Under the pieces are notes generated by a model that saw only the letters and a program-made list of their open reading frames with translations, did no database searches and was not told the DNA's origin. Positions 20,557 to 31,983 of a DNA stretch of 64,000 bases are shown piece after piece. The stretch is from Mesodorylaimus sp. YZB2_4 (taxonomy: Eukaryota; Nematoda; Enoplea; Dorylaimida; Dorylaimidae): assembly GCA_030248295.1 (NCBI GenBank), contig JASANH010001333.1, positions 1-64,000 on the forward strand, read 5' to 3'. Numbering within the stretch: the first letter of the stretch is position 1; each line of letters begins with the position of its first letter. Made by a program: the position numbers and the translations under genes.

Positions 20557-21667
20557 TTAAAGACGGATTCGTTTGATGGCATCCGTTAAATCGTTTCGAA
20601 AACTTCGATTGAACCAAACATAAACATAAAAGACCAAGGCACGGGATATGATTTCCATGGGACCACTGAGGACAGCGGCAACCACATAAAAAATATACAT
20701 TGACAAATAAGCTTCGATTTCTTGCATCGAACTACTATAATCGACCGATCCCTTGGCTTTCATCAAAGCTCCCACAGCATAAAGAACATAGCCAATCTGG
20801 TTCGTCACAAACATGCAAACCAGAGCAGCTATCAAAGATATGGTTTTCATCGTTTCTTTTTCGCGCAACTTAGCTCGATCGTCAACAACCGACGCGCCAC
20901 TGACACCCGAAGTTCTGGAAAGAACTTTTGTCTTAGCGTATTTGTGACGACTATAAACAGCTTTGAGGATGCCGACCACAAAGATTAGCATGATTACCAA
21001 CAGCAAAAAGGGCAATACGTTATCACTAATGAATGACACGGCCAAAAACCAGTCTTTCTTCTTGAGATCAGCATTATCGAAGTAGACAGTATCGAATGTA
21101 TAATGCAAGCTAGTACATGAAATGAGCAAAGATATGAAAAATGTCAAAATCCATGCGACACTTTCCTTACGTCGACCCAACTTTTCATAATAAACGGGTG
21201 CCGCCAAACCCACAAAACGCTCTATGGTCAATGCCAGTGTTAACATATCACTCATAAGTGAACTCGTGTATGCAAATCCTGACGCGCAGTTATAAAAAAG
21301 AGCAGCGGCCGGTGTTTGAGGAACAAGCTGAGCTATCCAGCGAAAAAATTTCAAAAGAAGAAAGATTAAATCAAAAAATGCTATCATTGCTAAAACTGGA
21401 TAGAAAAAAGTCAATGTCACATTTTTCTTCAAGAAAACAGTAAAAAATGTCAACGCACTTCCAATAAAACCTATAAAATATAAGACAATAGATAAATATT
21501 TGCACACGTCATTAAAAATTTTTAAGCGAGTGATAGTGGGGTACAAATTGTTCAGTGCTCATGTACACCCAAGGCCACACACTTACTTGGGGTAACCGCG
21601 AATACACGGAAAACCACGAAGCTGGCGAGGACTGAATTACAGTCGTATTGATCGACGAATTTGACAT
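20557..21667 (-). CDS. class A GPCR, FMRFamide-receptor-like
   Basis: A continuous frame of about 329 residues (21546-20557) with seven hydrophobic segments. TM1 is IVLYFIGFIGSALTFFTVF, the post-TM3 motif is TIERFVGLAAP (in the DRY position), and the protein ends FYVYVWFNRSFRNDL after TM7. The pattern resembles nematode FMRFamide-peptide receptors; ligand unknown. The N terminus is not resolved. This frame has no ATG upstream of TM1. A different frame starting at ATG 21667 encodes a plausible extracellular N terminus (MSNSSINTT, two N-glycosylation sites) ending near GTAAGTG, but the implied intron is only about 29 bp and does not keep frame. A sequence indel or a further exon is possible. 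Neuropeptide signalling is inferred from the family. Confidence 0.75.
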
Positions 21668-21950
21668 CGGTATTTCTAAGTTATAGTGCCTGAAAATGCG
21701 CTGTTTTAGCAAGGGTTTGTTCTTTGCAAGTCATGCACGGTTTGCACTTGCGAAAACACTTAACTGTATCAAACGTTTCCTGGTCGCTACCCTCTAATTT
21801 TCTCGCAAAATAAGCCCATAGTTGGACGCAACGAGCTCACAGATTTGACGCGAGCCGCATTGACTGTGTGCAGCCTATATTGACGAAGATTACCAAATAA
21901 GGTAGCGGGCTCTGACGCACACTTCTTGAAAATACGATCTGGACGAGTGG

Positions 21951-22355
21951 TTATGATCGGCTTAATCGCCATGAGCTTGCCTCGGGATTCATCTCGAGAT
22001 GACGCATTAGATCATACTGTCGACATTTGATGTTTGCCAATTCTCTTGCCATTTTCCAAAGTATCGGGAAAATTAAAAACACTTCACATAAAAGAAGCTG
22101 TGAAATCAATTCACGTAATTCTTTTCTTGTCCTACGGGTATGAGATAAGCTTTTAGCTAACCAGCCGTGGAAGGATACATCGAGGGCGTAAAGCATTGAT
22201 GGAATAAAACAGATTATTCGATACCTGAGGGGCCTAATATAACTGTGCAATGTGGATATGAGTCCCTGCTCGAATCGGACTAGATTTGCAGGTTTTGAGA
22301 AAGGGTAGCTTACGGCCGCATTGTCTCTGCACACGGGCACAAGAATTTTTGGCAC
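21951..22355 (-). other. possible exon of unknown protein
   Basis: Open frame of about 134 codons without family resemblance. It has hydrophobic stretches (LRYRIICFIPSMLYALDV and LLLCEVFLIFPIL) and a basic/acidic helix-like region. No start, splice partner or conserved motif could be established, so it may be chance. Confidence 0.2.
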
Positions 22356-22558
22356 TGAAACTGATAATGCATTCAGTTAACAGATGATACTGTTTGCAGT
22401 TCATGCGTCTTGGTAGACTTGGGAACTAGTTGGATCGGAATGCACGTTATACGAAATGCGATGAGCCCGCCTCCTCGAGACGAGAAGATAGTGCAAAGAA
22501 AATTTGAAATCTAGGGCGCCCACCTGTCGCTGTTGTAAACAAAAACGGATTACATAAC

Positions 22559-22649
22559 GGCCACTTGGTCTAGAGGTATGATTCTCGCTTAGGGAACATA
22601 AAGTTGTCTAAATTGCGAGAGGTCCCGGGTTCAATTCCCGGAGTGGCCC
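22559..22649 (+). tRNA. tRNA-Pro (AGG) with intron
   Basis: Complete cloverleaf. The acceptor stem GGCCACT pairs with AGTGGCC, followed by discriminator C. The A box is TGGTCTAGAGGTATG. The anticodon stem CTCGC/GCGAG carries anticodon AGG at 22591-22593, and the T arm is CCGGGTTCAATTCCCGG. A 19-nt intron (22595-22613) follows position 37, the canonical place for nuclear tRNA introns. The sequence matches eukaryotic tRNA-Pro closely. It is followed by ordinary intergenic DNA with no 3' CCA encoded. Confidence 0.95.
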
Positions 22650-24369
22650 TAGCATTTTGCTGGGGAGCAGACAAATATTTCAGTGCTCGAATGCGGTTTG
22701 CTCGATCAATCCATTGGCTTGCAATTGTTTTGTGAAAAGAACTGAGGGTCGCTAGAAGCCGCTCTGGCCCTCGGCGTCCCTATGGGTGCGCGACAATGTG
22801 TAAAGGATGGCCAGGTCAATGCGGCTAACTCGTAGTGGTCGTGGCGCACAATGGGAAGGGGGGAGTAAGTAGAAATTGTAGTAGCCTCTGTAGCTAGAAT
22901 AGCCAGAATCTCTGTATCCTACTGTAAGTTGCTATTGGTTCACTGTCGCTCTCCCATTTTTGAACCCTGCTACCCCGCTCCATGAAGTGGGCTCTAATAC
23001 TATTCATCGACGAAGAACCATGAGCGTGCAGGAGTCTTAAATCGCTCCAGCCAATAATCGTAGCACTTGCGCAGTAGAAGCAGTGCTAACTCCTGCAAAA
23101 ACTTTCCAAAGATTACGGTCCAGTCCGGACATAAAATTGGCCCCGTGGCTTCTTTGTCCTGGAGTGCCCACTTTTTTAACGCTCGGCTCATCGAAGGGCT
23201 TCTGTAAGTTCAAGTAAAAACGCCGCATAGCTTTCGACATCCAGGAGAGTTTTTTCAAGTAAGGCTACTTTCCCAGACAAGGGGCGCCAGTGATCGATGA
23301 GACATAACTTCGTTGTCGATTGACGCACAAATGTTTGGCTCAGGAAGATTGTATAGATGCGGCGTAAAGGGTGAACTAAGGACGAATCTATGTGTGAATA
23401 CCTATCGCCCGATGAGTAAAAAAACGGGTCATGGTCACTACGAGACGTAGTTGATTCGCGAGCAATTCACTCGAAAAACTTATCTGTGCGACAGAGTACC
23501 CACGCTGAGCTAATGTGCGGAGGGTACGCACATGGGTACCCTGCGCATTTTACCGATGATAGCATAGGTACTCTGGCACGCAAAGAACGAAAAACTTTGA
23601 ATTTTGGCGGCGTCATAATAGTTTCTGCTGAGAGTTTCTGTTCTGCGTTTTGGAGTGGGACGGCTGATCTCTGCTTTTGTCTGCCGCCATGCTCATGGTT
23701 CATTCGCAAACTGTTAATGGCTCTTACCACGATTCCACTAATGTCCGTGGACAGACACAGACAGGCGCTAATGTCCCCCCCCCCCCCCCCGAAAAAAAAC
23801 CCCATCGAAATTTCTGGCTCGTAATTTTTAGGCTTTCCAGACCTTCAAACTCTTGTGAGTCTCTAGGTATACTGTATATACAATGCGCCGATTCGTGAGC
23901 TTCACGACAGTAAAACACATACATAAAATATAATTTTGTGACCTTTCTTTAATTCTAAAGAAAAGCACGAAATGCTGACACCAACTTCCAACAATGTCTT
24001 TTGTCAGAGGGTGATGAAAATTGGGTAATTGCAAGATCATGAAGCTTGGGGTAGATCGATATACTTTTTTGTGAGTGTAACCAAAGTGACACCTGCTGGC
24101 GAAGAATAGCCTTCTTGAATCCAAAATCGATCTATTGTTATTAAGCCAACTGCAGTAGAATGATAGACACTCTATCCCACCCCCCCCCCCCCGCCGTAAC
24201 AAAAGTTCGGTTTTATCGGTCATTCTAATCAGGCACTGGCAGCAATGACTGCTTAACCAGCCGTAGTGGCGGGCATTCTGCTCGCGGTGAAACTGCGTTT
24301 TTGTGCATTATTAGATGGTTTGCTTAAAAAGAGCCTATGAGTGGTTTAATTGACGTTTAGGATCATCCA
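22650..24369. other. intergenic, no gene seen
   Basis: Contains a 16-C tract (23775-23790) and a 12-C tract (24181-24192). No supported gene; the right end should include the 5' flank of the DEG/ENaC gene. Confidence 0.4.
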
Positions 24370-27022
24370 ATGGAACCGTCCAGCTTCGGGACGTATGGAC
24401 TTCAAGAACCGCGTGCGAGGACCAAAGAACGTTTTCAGCTTAAGCGAAGAATCAGCGATGTAGGAAAGCAGTTGCAGAGCGTTTTGAAGGATATGACTGA
24501 TCTGAAACGGAATAATGTTGCACCTGCCGAAGATGAGCCCGGTATGTGTGGCCTGTGTAAGTATTGTGCTGCTCCTGAGATGCTCATTCTATTGCAGATG
24601 GTGTTGCGCAAAGCATCGCTAACAACGTCGACTCCGTCATTGGACTAAGGGAAGCATTGACGCACAGATATCGATCGCTGAGAGTTGTGTGGACTCTACT
24701 ACTCCTGCTTGGAATAGGGGCCACCGTATACTACCTGTACAAGAACGTTGACGACTATGTGAACAGGGAAGTGTCCACCAAGGTAAGGCTCGCTTTGAAA
24801 TTCGGGAACCGCCAAACCCACTTGCAGATTTTTAAAGGACTTCTAACCCCTTTTTTGCCTTCGACGCCCACCAGTCACATGATGAATGAGCATGTGAGGC
24901 GACTAGACGAGGCTTCTTATGACGTCCCAGGTTCGATACCTGGCCTGGAGATAGAGGTTGATTCTTAATCTTAGATATGCTTCATTCTTATCTAAACACC
25001 AAGGCGCGCTCTACCTAGAGATAAGAAACAGAACCACGAACCATAACTGGCGCCCAACATCCATAGGATGAATCAAAAGGACGGGTGACGTTGGTGATAC
25101 CGCGGGGGATAGCGCACTCCGCACAGAACTCACCCATCAATTAGAGCAACAGTCAATCTGACAGGTCGAGTCCCAGCTGTGCCTATCGATGGGCACACTG
25201 CTGACTCTCAAACATGAGAGTTAAAGGCCCATCAGCGTCCTGTCCATGATCTCTCTGTGTGGAGGCGCTCCAAGCGGAGAAGCAGAGGGAGGCTGCTGTG
25301 CTGCCATGCCCACTGCGCTGATGACCACTGGAAAAAGGAGTTCACTCGAACAAGCGGAGTCGAAAATAAAAACTTCTTTGGGGAGCGTGCTACCCTCTCT
25401 CTCAGTGCGTCCACGCCCACCACAGGCCAGGGTCCCATTATCATCGGATGAAATGTGAATCTTCTTGCCTGGAGTTTCGCTCCGCGTGATCCTCTACTTT
25501 TTTGGCGTATGCCCTCCGCTCTACAAGCGCGATGGGTTCACCAAACTGTCGTCGCAAAGACCACCAATCTCCTCCCGTAGCACTTAGAACCGGAAACCAA
25601 CCGCGGCAGGAAAGGCACACAGAAGCTGCCCTCTTGCATTGTGAAGCACATTCTCACAGGGGCAAGACCTTGTCCTACTTTTGTCAAGTTTTACCGCGCA
25701 TGATCTTATTCGCGAAAGTGTAACTGCATTTCAGTTCACTTAAAATGGGCTGGTTTTACTTTTAGATAAGCCTGCAAAGAAGCGCAAGCTATGATGTGCC
25801 CCCAGTGGTGGTGTGCCCACCCTGGTGGTTCAACTTCGACGATCTCATTTCCAAAGGGCTAACCAACGACTCCATCGCTTACAGCCTCGGATTCGGATCT
25901 CTAAGATCAACATATAAGCATCTTAATGTTCTTCAAAGCATTTTAAAAAACGATGAAAACCCGGAATTTTTTGCGCAGAAAATCGCGACCAAAGGACGGT
26001 CAGAGTTTAACCACTTTTATAAGCACCACAACTTCACTTCAGTTGCAAATTTTTTCAAAGCAGTCTCGATTGACATATCGGATAACATAAGCACAGACGC
26101 GAGTAACGTAATTTTCCTCGCAAACTGTGATGGCTGTGACAAAAACAACTCCCTTTACAAAACAAAAGCCGTTTTCCTTGGTGCCATCTGTTACGTAATT
26201 CCTCTCACGAAAGCGTTCGCCAATTCGAGTCACGCACCACCGACTTTCGATCTTAGCAATGCTGACCGCAGCAACTGGGAATTGGACGTGGGAAGGCGAG
26301 ATCCCACTTGGGGTTTTGATTTCTACCCAATTACAGATCTCAATGGTCCAACAATGCAGATGCAGTCATTCTCTTCTTACACCGCCATCCTGAGCGTCCA
26401 AAGAATAATCATGTTGAAAAACTCTGCTTGTGTGGACACCACTGAGCCTCAAAATGCCAAGTACAGTCAAGCAGACTGTATCGGTGAGTGCTTGACTGAC
26501 ACGCTGGTGAGTCAAGGATACCCACCCTGGCATGAAACGACACTAGACAAAGATCCAGAAGTCCTGATCAACGACTTCAACTTCGTGAGCTTTAAAGAGA
26601 AACCTTGTGAAAACGATTCGACAGATAGCTCTGAGGTAGAAATCAATGTAACATCTCTCGGCTTTAACGCTTCTGCTGCCACCAAAAAACCGAATGGTCT
26701 CCCAGATGAGGACACCAACGCCTGCTTTGATAAATGCCGACCACCTTGCGACAAAACCATTTACGATGTTTCAGTTGTCAGGCAGGATAACCTTGACAAA
26801 GTTGACGGACAGTCGACCATCTCTGTGTCTGTCAAGCACACGGCTGTTAATCAGGGCGGAATCATCACGTGGCAAGAAATTGAGACCATGACTTCTAGCG
26901 ACTTCATTTCTAATATCGGAGGCACCCTAGGCTTGTTCCTCGGCTGCACAGTCTTTACATTCGCACAGCTTGTGCTCTCCATAGCGCAGTATTTGATGCG
27001 ATCCCGCTCCCCATCAGGATAA
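24370..27022 (+). CDS. DEG/ENaC family sodium channel, copy 1
   Basis: Three exons, 24370-24541, 24598-24782 and 25766-27022, join in frame (phases 1 and 0) to 537 residues. Topology: intracellular N terminus, TM1 (VVWTLLLLLGIGATVYYLY), large Cys-containing extracellular region (VPPVVVCPPWWFN, YSQADCIGECL, CFDKCRPPCDKT), TM2 (GGTLGLFLGCTVFTFAQLV) and a short basic C terminus. In this family the TM2 G/S-x-S triplet forms the selectivity filter; here it reads G-C-T. The N-terminal His-Gly gating motif is replaced by Ile-Gly (SVIGLREAL). Likely a cation or peptide/acid-gated channel subunit in the plasma membrane. The 983-bp second intron contains a tRNA-like sequence. Confidence 0.9.
24880..24955 (+). 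repeat. tRNA-like sequence in DEG/ENaC intron
   Basis: GAGGCGACTAGACGAGGC followed by CCCAGGTTCGATACCTGG resembles a tRNA D-region and T arm without a full cloverleaf. Probably a SINE head or tRNA pseudogene. Confidence 0.4.
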
Positions 27023-27171
27023 AAGCTAAAAATTCGCAGAAACCCAACATTAGGCCAGGTCTAAATCAAGTGCAGTAGTAAGGCACATTCAAATATAGAA
27101 GAGTTCAAATGATGATTGTTGCTGTGTTTTAGCATTTGGCACGTCCCAAAGATTTTTCCTGGACTATACTG

Positions 27172-27177
27172 AATAAA
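27172..27177 (+). terminator. polyadenylation signal AATAAA
   Basis: AATAAA 150 bp after the TAA of the DEG/ENaC gene, same strand. Confidence 0.6.
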
Positions 27178-27526
27178 TGTGTGCGTGTGATATGCAGTTG
27201 TATCTCCACATAATATAATCATTCGATTTTTGCGCGACCCCCCTCCAACACCTCGATTGAAAAAATTCGAGTCCCTAGGGATCTTTTTGGTATGAATTAT
27301 ATGTGGCACTATGAAATGTTGTCATGGTTTGATTGTAATTCACTCTTGTCGGCCAATATCACCGGTTTAAAGCGGGTTTAAGTGACTAATAATGCACACA
27401 GTGTATGACGTTTCGAATTGTTGCACCCCTGCCCCATTTTCTATTGTTTCAAGGCTCGGCAAAACTACAGCATCAGCAATGGATAGTCTTGTTTTCATGC
27501 CATCTCGACCTTCGTACTGTAGTAGG

Positions 27527-27742
27527 TGTGTTTGGCCTGTGGAAAAGGTAGTGCGTCTGGTTTCCTTGACTGGCCCCCGCATACAGCTTATTAGTTGTCT
27601 TCGTTGGCCTTCACGCGAGACAGAAACCCGTCGGGTTGATGTCTCAGGCTCCTACGATTAGGTGGCCTGCCCGGAGGGTGCTTGAGATCATCCGCTCTGC
27701 GCGGTTTTTTTCTCCAAGGTAGGGCTATTCCGCCTATTACAG
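27527..27742 (-). mobile_element. R2 interspersed repeat
   Basis: Reverse copy running from GTAGGTGTGTTTGGCCTGTG through AACCCGTCGGGTTGATG to GTAGGGCTATTCCGCCTATT. Matches 5190-5375 and 7330-7802. Confidence 0.7.
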
Positions 27743-30700
27743 TGCTGCAAAACCTGTCAGCGCCAGGCGAACTATTTGTTTTGTTTCCATGCCTCCACTT
27801 TCTTTGAGCACCACGTCAGTACCAGCTGGCCCACCCTGTGTCTGTTATCAAAAAAATCTGTTGGCACAAACGAAAAACTTTTTGACGAACCAATTTCACT
27901 GTGGCTAGCTATTGCCAGCAATAGCTTAAGATGGCTGGTCTACTCGGCTAGAGGAAGAGAGATCGAGAGCGCTCTGTGCACTGGTCATAGCCTCATCGTC
28001 AGTACGCATAATCGCTGATAAACAGATGCATTCCAACGCCTGAAAGTAAAGCCACAATGTAGGTTCCCTGCCGGATTGACTTTGCCTACTTCCGTCCATT
28101 GCTTGGGTTTGCCTTTCGAGTGCTTGCGGCTTCTTAAGACTCATTCGCTACGGTGCTTCTCGCACCAATACACTATTTTAGTATCAACTTGTTTGCTGCA
28201 CACGGCTGTGAGTCAGGTAGACCCCGGATCGGATCAGGTACTTTCGGCTCGGGTCGGGTCAAACGGGTCAAAAATACTGCAGTTTTGTAAGTTTCTGCTC
28301 TCGGAAGTTACGAAAAAGTTTTCGTATCAGTTTAACTCCAGGACTTGCAGAATCAGCTTTATGCATGCATAGTGGAAATGTTCTGGTTTATTAATTCGAA
28401 AGCGTTCATCTGCTGTAAGTTAGTTCTCATCGACATTCTTAGCGACTATGTGTGATAAATGAGTGTAACTAGCCGTAGTCTGAGTAGGACTCGATAATAT
28501 CTAGCTGGTCTCATAGGGAATACGGTCACGTTTGATTTGTGAATATGAAGACGTAAATTATTGGGTAATGCTGGCTGCAAAACCCTAGCATGTATTCTGT
28601 GCACACATAGCACCCTTGACCTGATTTATGTTACATTATAAACGAATTCACAGTGATCAAAAGACATAGGTGCCCCTACTTGCCTCCATCAGTGGCAAGG
28701 TACTGACAGAAGCTAGTCTCCGGCACAGTATGACTTTGTAAGGAATATCTTTTACTTGGTAAACTCGCGAGGGTTACACTAGAGCCTGTCTCTGACTCCA
28801 AAAGTTATGCAAGTAGCCTATCATTTCGATTGGTCAAGTCTCTACATAGCGGAAGGACCCTACATAGTCTCTTTTAGACACACTTGGGCTTTTTAAATTG
28901 TTTGGCCACAATTGTGGGAAATACAAAGGAGTGCTGTTTTGTAAGGATTACTAGGGAATAAGAAAGGATAAAAACCTCGGGTGCTAAAAATAAGATGTTC
29001 TCATCGAAACATTTTCACGCAGTCACATTTACATCGAAGTCACTATGTTGGGAGTAATTGTGCCAAGTTTCTAGCTCAAGGAACTTCAGCTGCCGCTAAC
29101 ATATTCGGGTCAACCCGACCCAAAATTTCGGGTCAGGGACTTTCTGGTAGGGTCCTGATGCGGGGTCTAGAGTCAGGCTTAGAAACTACATCATCACTTT
29201 GTCCCCGAGCTAAAGTTTTTCATGAATACGAGATCTTCGGAACTTCTGCGATTTTCACCGATAAAAGAAAAAACGAGGGGCATACGGTAGCTAGCTTACT
29301 TCTTCTGAAGCTAGGTTACAAAATATTCACTAAATTTTACTGAAGTCTTGGGTTTTTTAAACATCGGGTCAGGCGAATCAGAGAAAATTAGGAAAACATG
29401 GCTGGGTTCGGCAGGCGTCGCGCATTTCGAAGAGGTAGTGGATGACTAGATCAGCAGTTCTGGTGATCCTGGTCAGCCATTGATTATAGCAAAATCACTG
29501 GCTGAACGGCTGGCTGGAATCATCGCTAGATTGCTAATCAAGCAAGGAGATCAGCGAGATCGAGAAATTTTCGATCAATCCGGCGATGACGACAGAATAA
29601 AGCTCAGTGGTTTCCAGGATTTCTTTTTTAACATGGAATTTGTGCTTCATTTTTTTAAACCGAAATATCAAGCAAACTAAAGCTTTTGGCGGGGTCACTA
29701 ACCTCCAGGAGGAAATATGGTCGGAAAAATCAATGTGTAGGCAAAGTCACCCCTGTCAAGGAAAAATCGTTTGAAGGACCACAGCTAGCTAATTTCAGTG
29801 CCTATTTTCAAAACACATTATTTCCTATTTTGAGTAAAAGCCACAGAGCACCAATCAGCCAATCAGCGATGCGAGTAGGAAATCGTGATCTTTTCCATGA
29901 AAATTAGGCTGTCACCCCGGATTATGGTAGGTAACTAAAAAATATGAAGGATAACCATAGAGCCGCTGTTGAGATGTGCTCTGCAAGGGATGCTGTCAAC
30001 AACTCGAATATACTTGAACCCCTAGTTCTGCCCATGGACCTAGATTGATATCCGGCAGCGCATGTAAAGTGGCATGGTTTGGATAATACCTTGAGCCCTT
30101 CAGACAAGCTTAGAGTGTTCTTGAATCAACCGTCAGAGACACTTTAAAATCTCCTATCCCTTCTATCTTCATTTTCATGGCCACATTTTACTGCATCACG
30201 GAGCGCATTTACTGAATGCACTCAAGGGTGACTTACACAACACACGGTGGTTCACCTGACCGCGAGTCCAACGTTTGCCAGAAAATGCTGTTCCAGCGTG
30301 GGGCAGACGGAGGCTCGTCTGATAGACCACGAGCTGTCTCCTGTACATGAGCTTCCCCTCGTTGCTGCTGATATTCGTACAGCGAGGGGCACTCCAGCAC
30401 TTTGCGTTATCGGAGAATGCCTGCTTTACACTGCCGCAGCGGAGAATGCCTGATTTGCCTGCGAACATTGGCTACTCAAACAGGTTTCTGTCTGAAATAA
30501 CATTTATTTTAAAATAGTTGTGAAAAGTCTTTCGGTTCAGTAAATCAAAGCATGCACAAACTACTGTGGGTCTTCTTTTTCCGACATAGTCAATCTAAAC
30601 CAGAAACTTCCGCTGTGGCCGCCTGCTCTTGGCAGCGGCAAACAAGTTCTCTCGAAGCAAAAAATTTTAACGGACAATCGCCATCTGTCGATTACGTCTG

Positions 30701-31983
30701 ATGTGGAAAAACGCACTGGAAGTTGGCTGTGGGGACGAAACCCACTCATGGTTTCCGTCTTCTGGTCATTACTGGCGGCACTCAGAGTATCGATTCGTGA
30801 AGTTGTCGTCCGCAGCATCATCGGGGATTTGAAACCCGGAAATGAATAACTTAATTTTGTAGCGGCAGCATTCAATCTCGTATTCGTTTGGCGAAAAAGG
30901 CTTGTTGGTTAGGAAACGAATAGTTGAAAATGGCTGACAATGGAAGATGCACGCAGTTTGTTTTCCTTGCCTTGGGTTTTATTGAGTTTCTGGGCACTTT
31001 AGTTTGCGAAATATATATGCCCGTATGGGGATAGTAGAGCACTGATTCGTAAGTGATGTTGTTTTTCTTTTCAATGCATGCTCTAACTGGCAATGTCAGA
31101 TATTTTTCATCCGTCGCCTACGAGTCTCTGCTCCTTTTAAGGACGAGCTGTCTCGAGGGCATTCATGCCAGCAAAACAGCCTATTTGGCTATCCGGGGCC
31201 ACTGTGAATTTCAAAATTGTCAGTTCTTGACCGTTGCGCCCCCTGTCTAGATCACTCATTGGAGTCGCGAGGTCGAGGCAGACTCTACGAACATGGTCCA
31301 CGGTGGGAGGGGCGGATGTTGTTGGCAGAGTATGATGTCCCAAGCAGTTGTTATTCACCTTTCGGTGTCAGCTAGCGAAGCTGAAACCGAAAGGAAATAA
31401 GATTTGTTATTAAAGGATTTGTTGAGCTCTAGGTTCTGGCAAACATGATATTTGATTCCTTTTCTTGATTATGATTTCCTTATTACAGAGGTTTTCAGCA
31501 TCCTTCGCGTGTCTAACGTTATTTGAGCTGGACCCTGGTTTTTCTTTCAAAAGGAACGCAATGGCAGGTGAGAATCCTTGAAATTGCCAGGAAACCATTC
31601 GCGTGTCCTTTTTTGGCATTTTCATAAGCTCCCTCCAAGGTTGCGATTGCAAAAATACGATTAGCTGTCAAAGCACGAAATCTTGTCAGATATTGCCAAA
31701 TCATTATTTCAGTAGTGAATGTTCTAGCTTCGGTATATTGGCGCTTGTAGCTGTCGAACCTCAAATTTCAAATTTTGACATCTATGTGCTTCAGGCGTCT
31801 GACCAGTACCATAAGCCCTATTTCCTTGTCCTGATGCTTGTCATTTGATTGGTCATGCTTGACATTTTTGGCGCAGATGCTGTTTGATACGGCCGCAGTT
31901 TGGACTTTGGTTTTCTTCGTTATTTCAGACGTTTCTTTTTATTTTAGAGCGCTAGGATAAATTGATTTAACATAACATAGCCC
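27743..31983. other. long intergenic region
   Basis: No supported gene. It holds a degenerate R4 arm (27845-27945) and short GGGTCGGGTCAAACGGGTC-like sequences at 28240-28270 and 29105-29140 that recur near 48910-49010. Several open frames of 60-120 codons show no motif. Confidence 0.4.

Noticed and set aside
24880..24955. Functional tRNA gene in the DEG/ENaC intron
   Set aside because: T-arm-like and D-like parts exist but the acceptor stem does not pair; called tRNA-like only.
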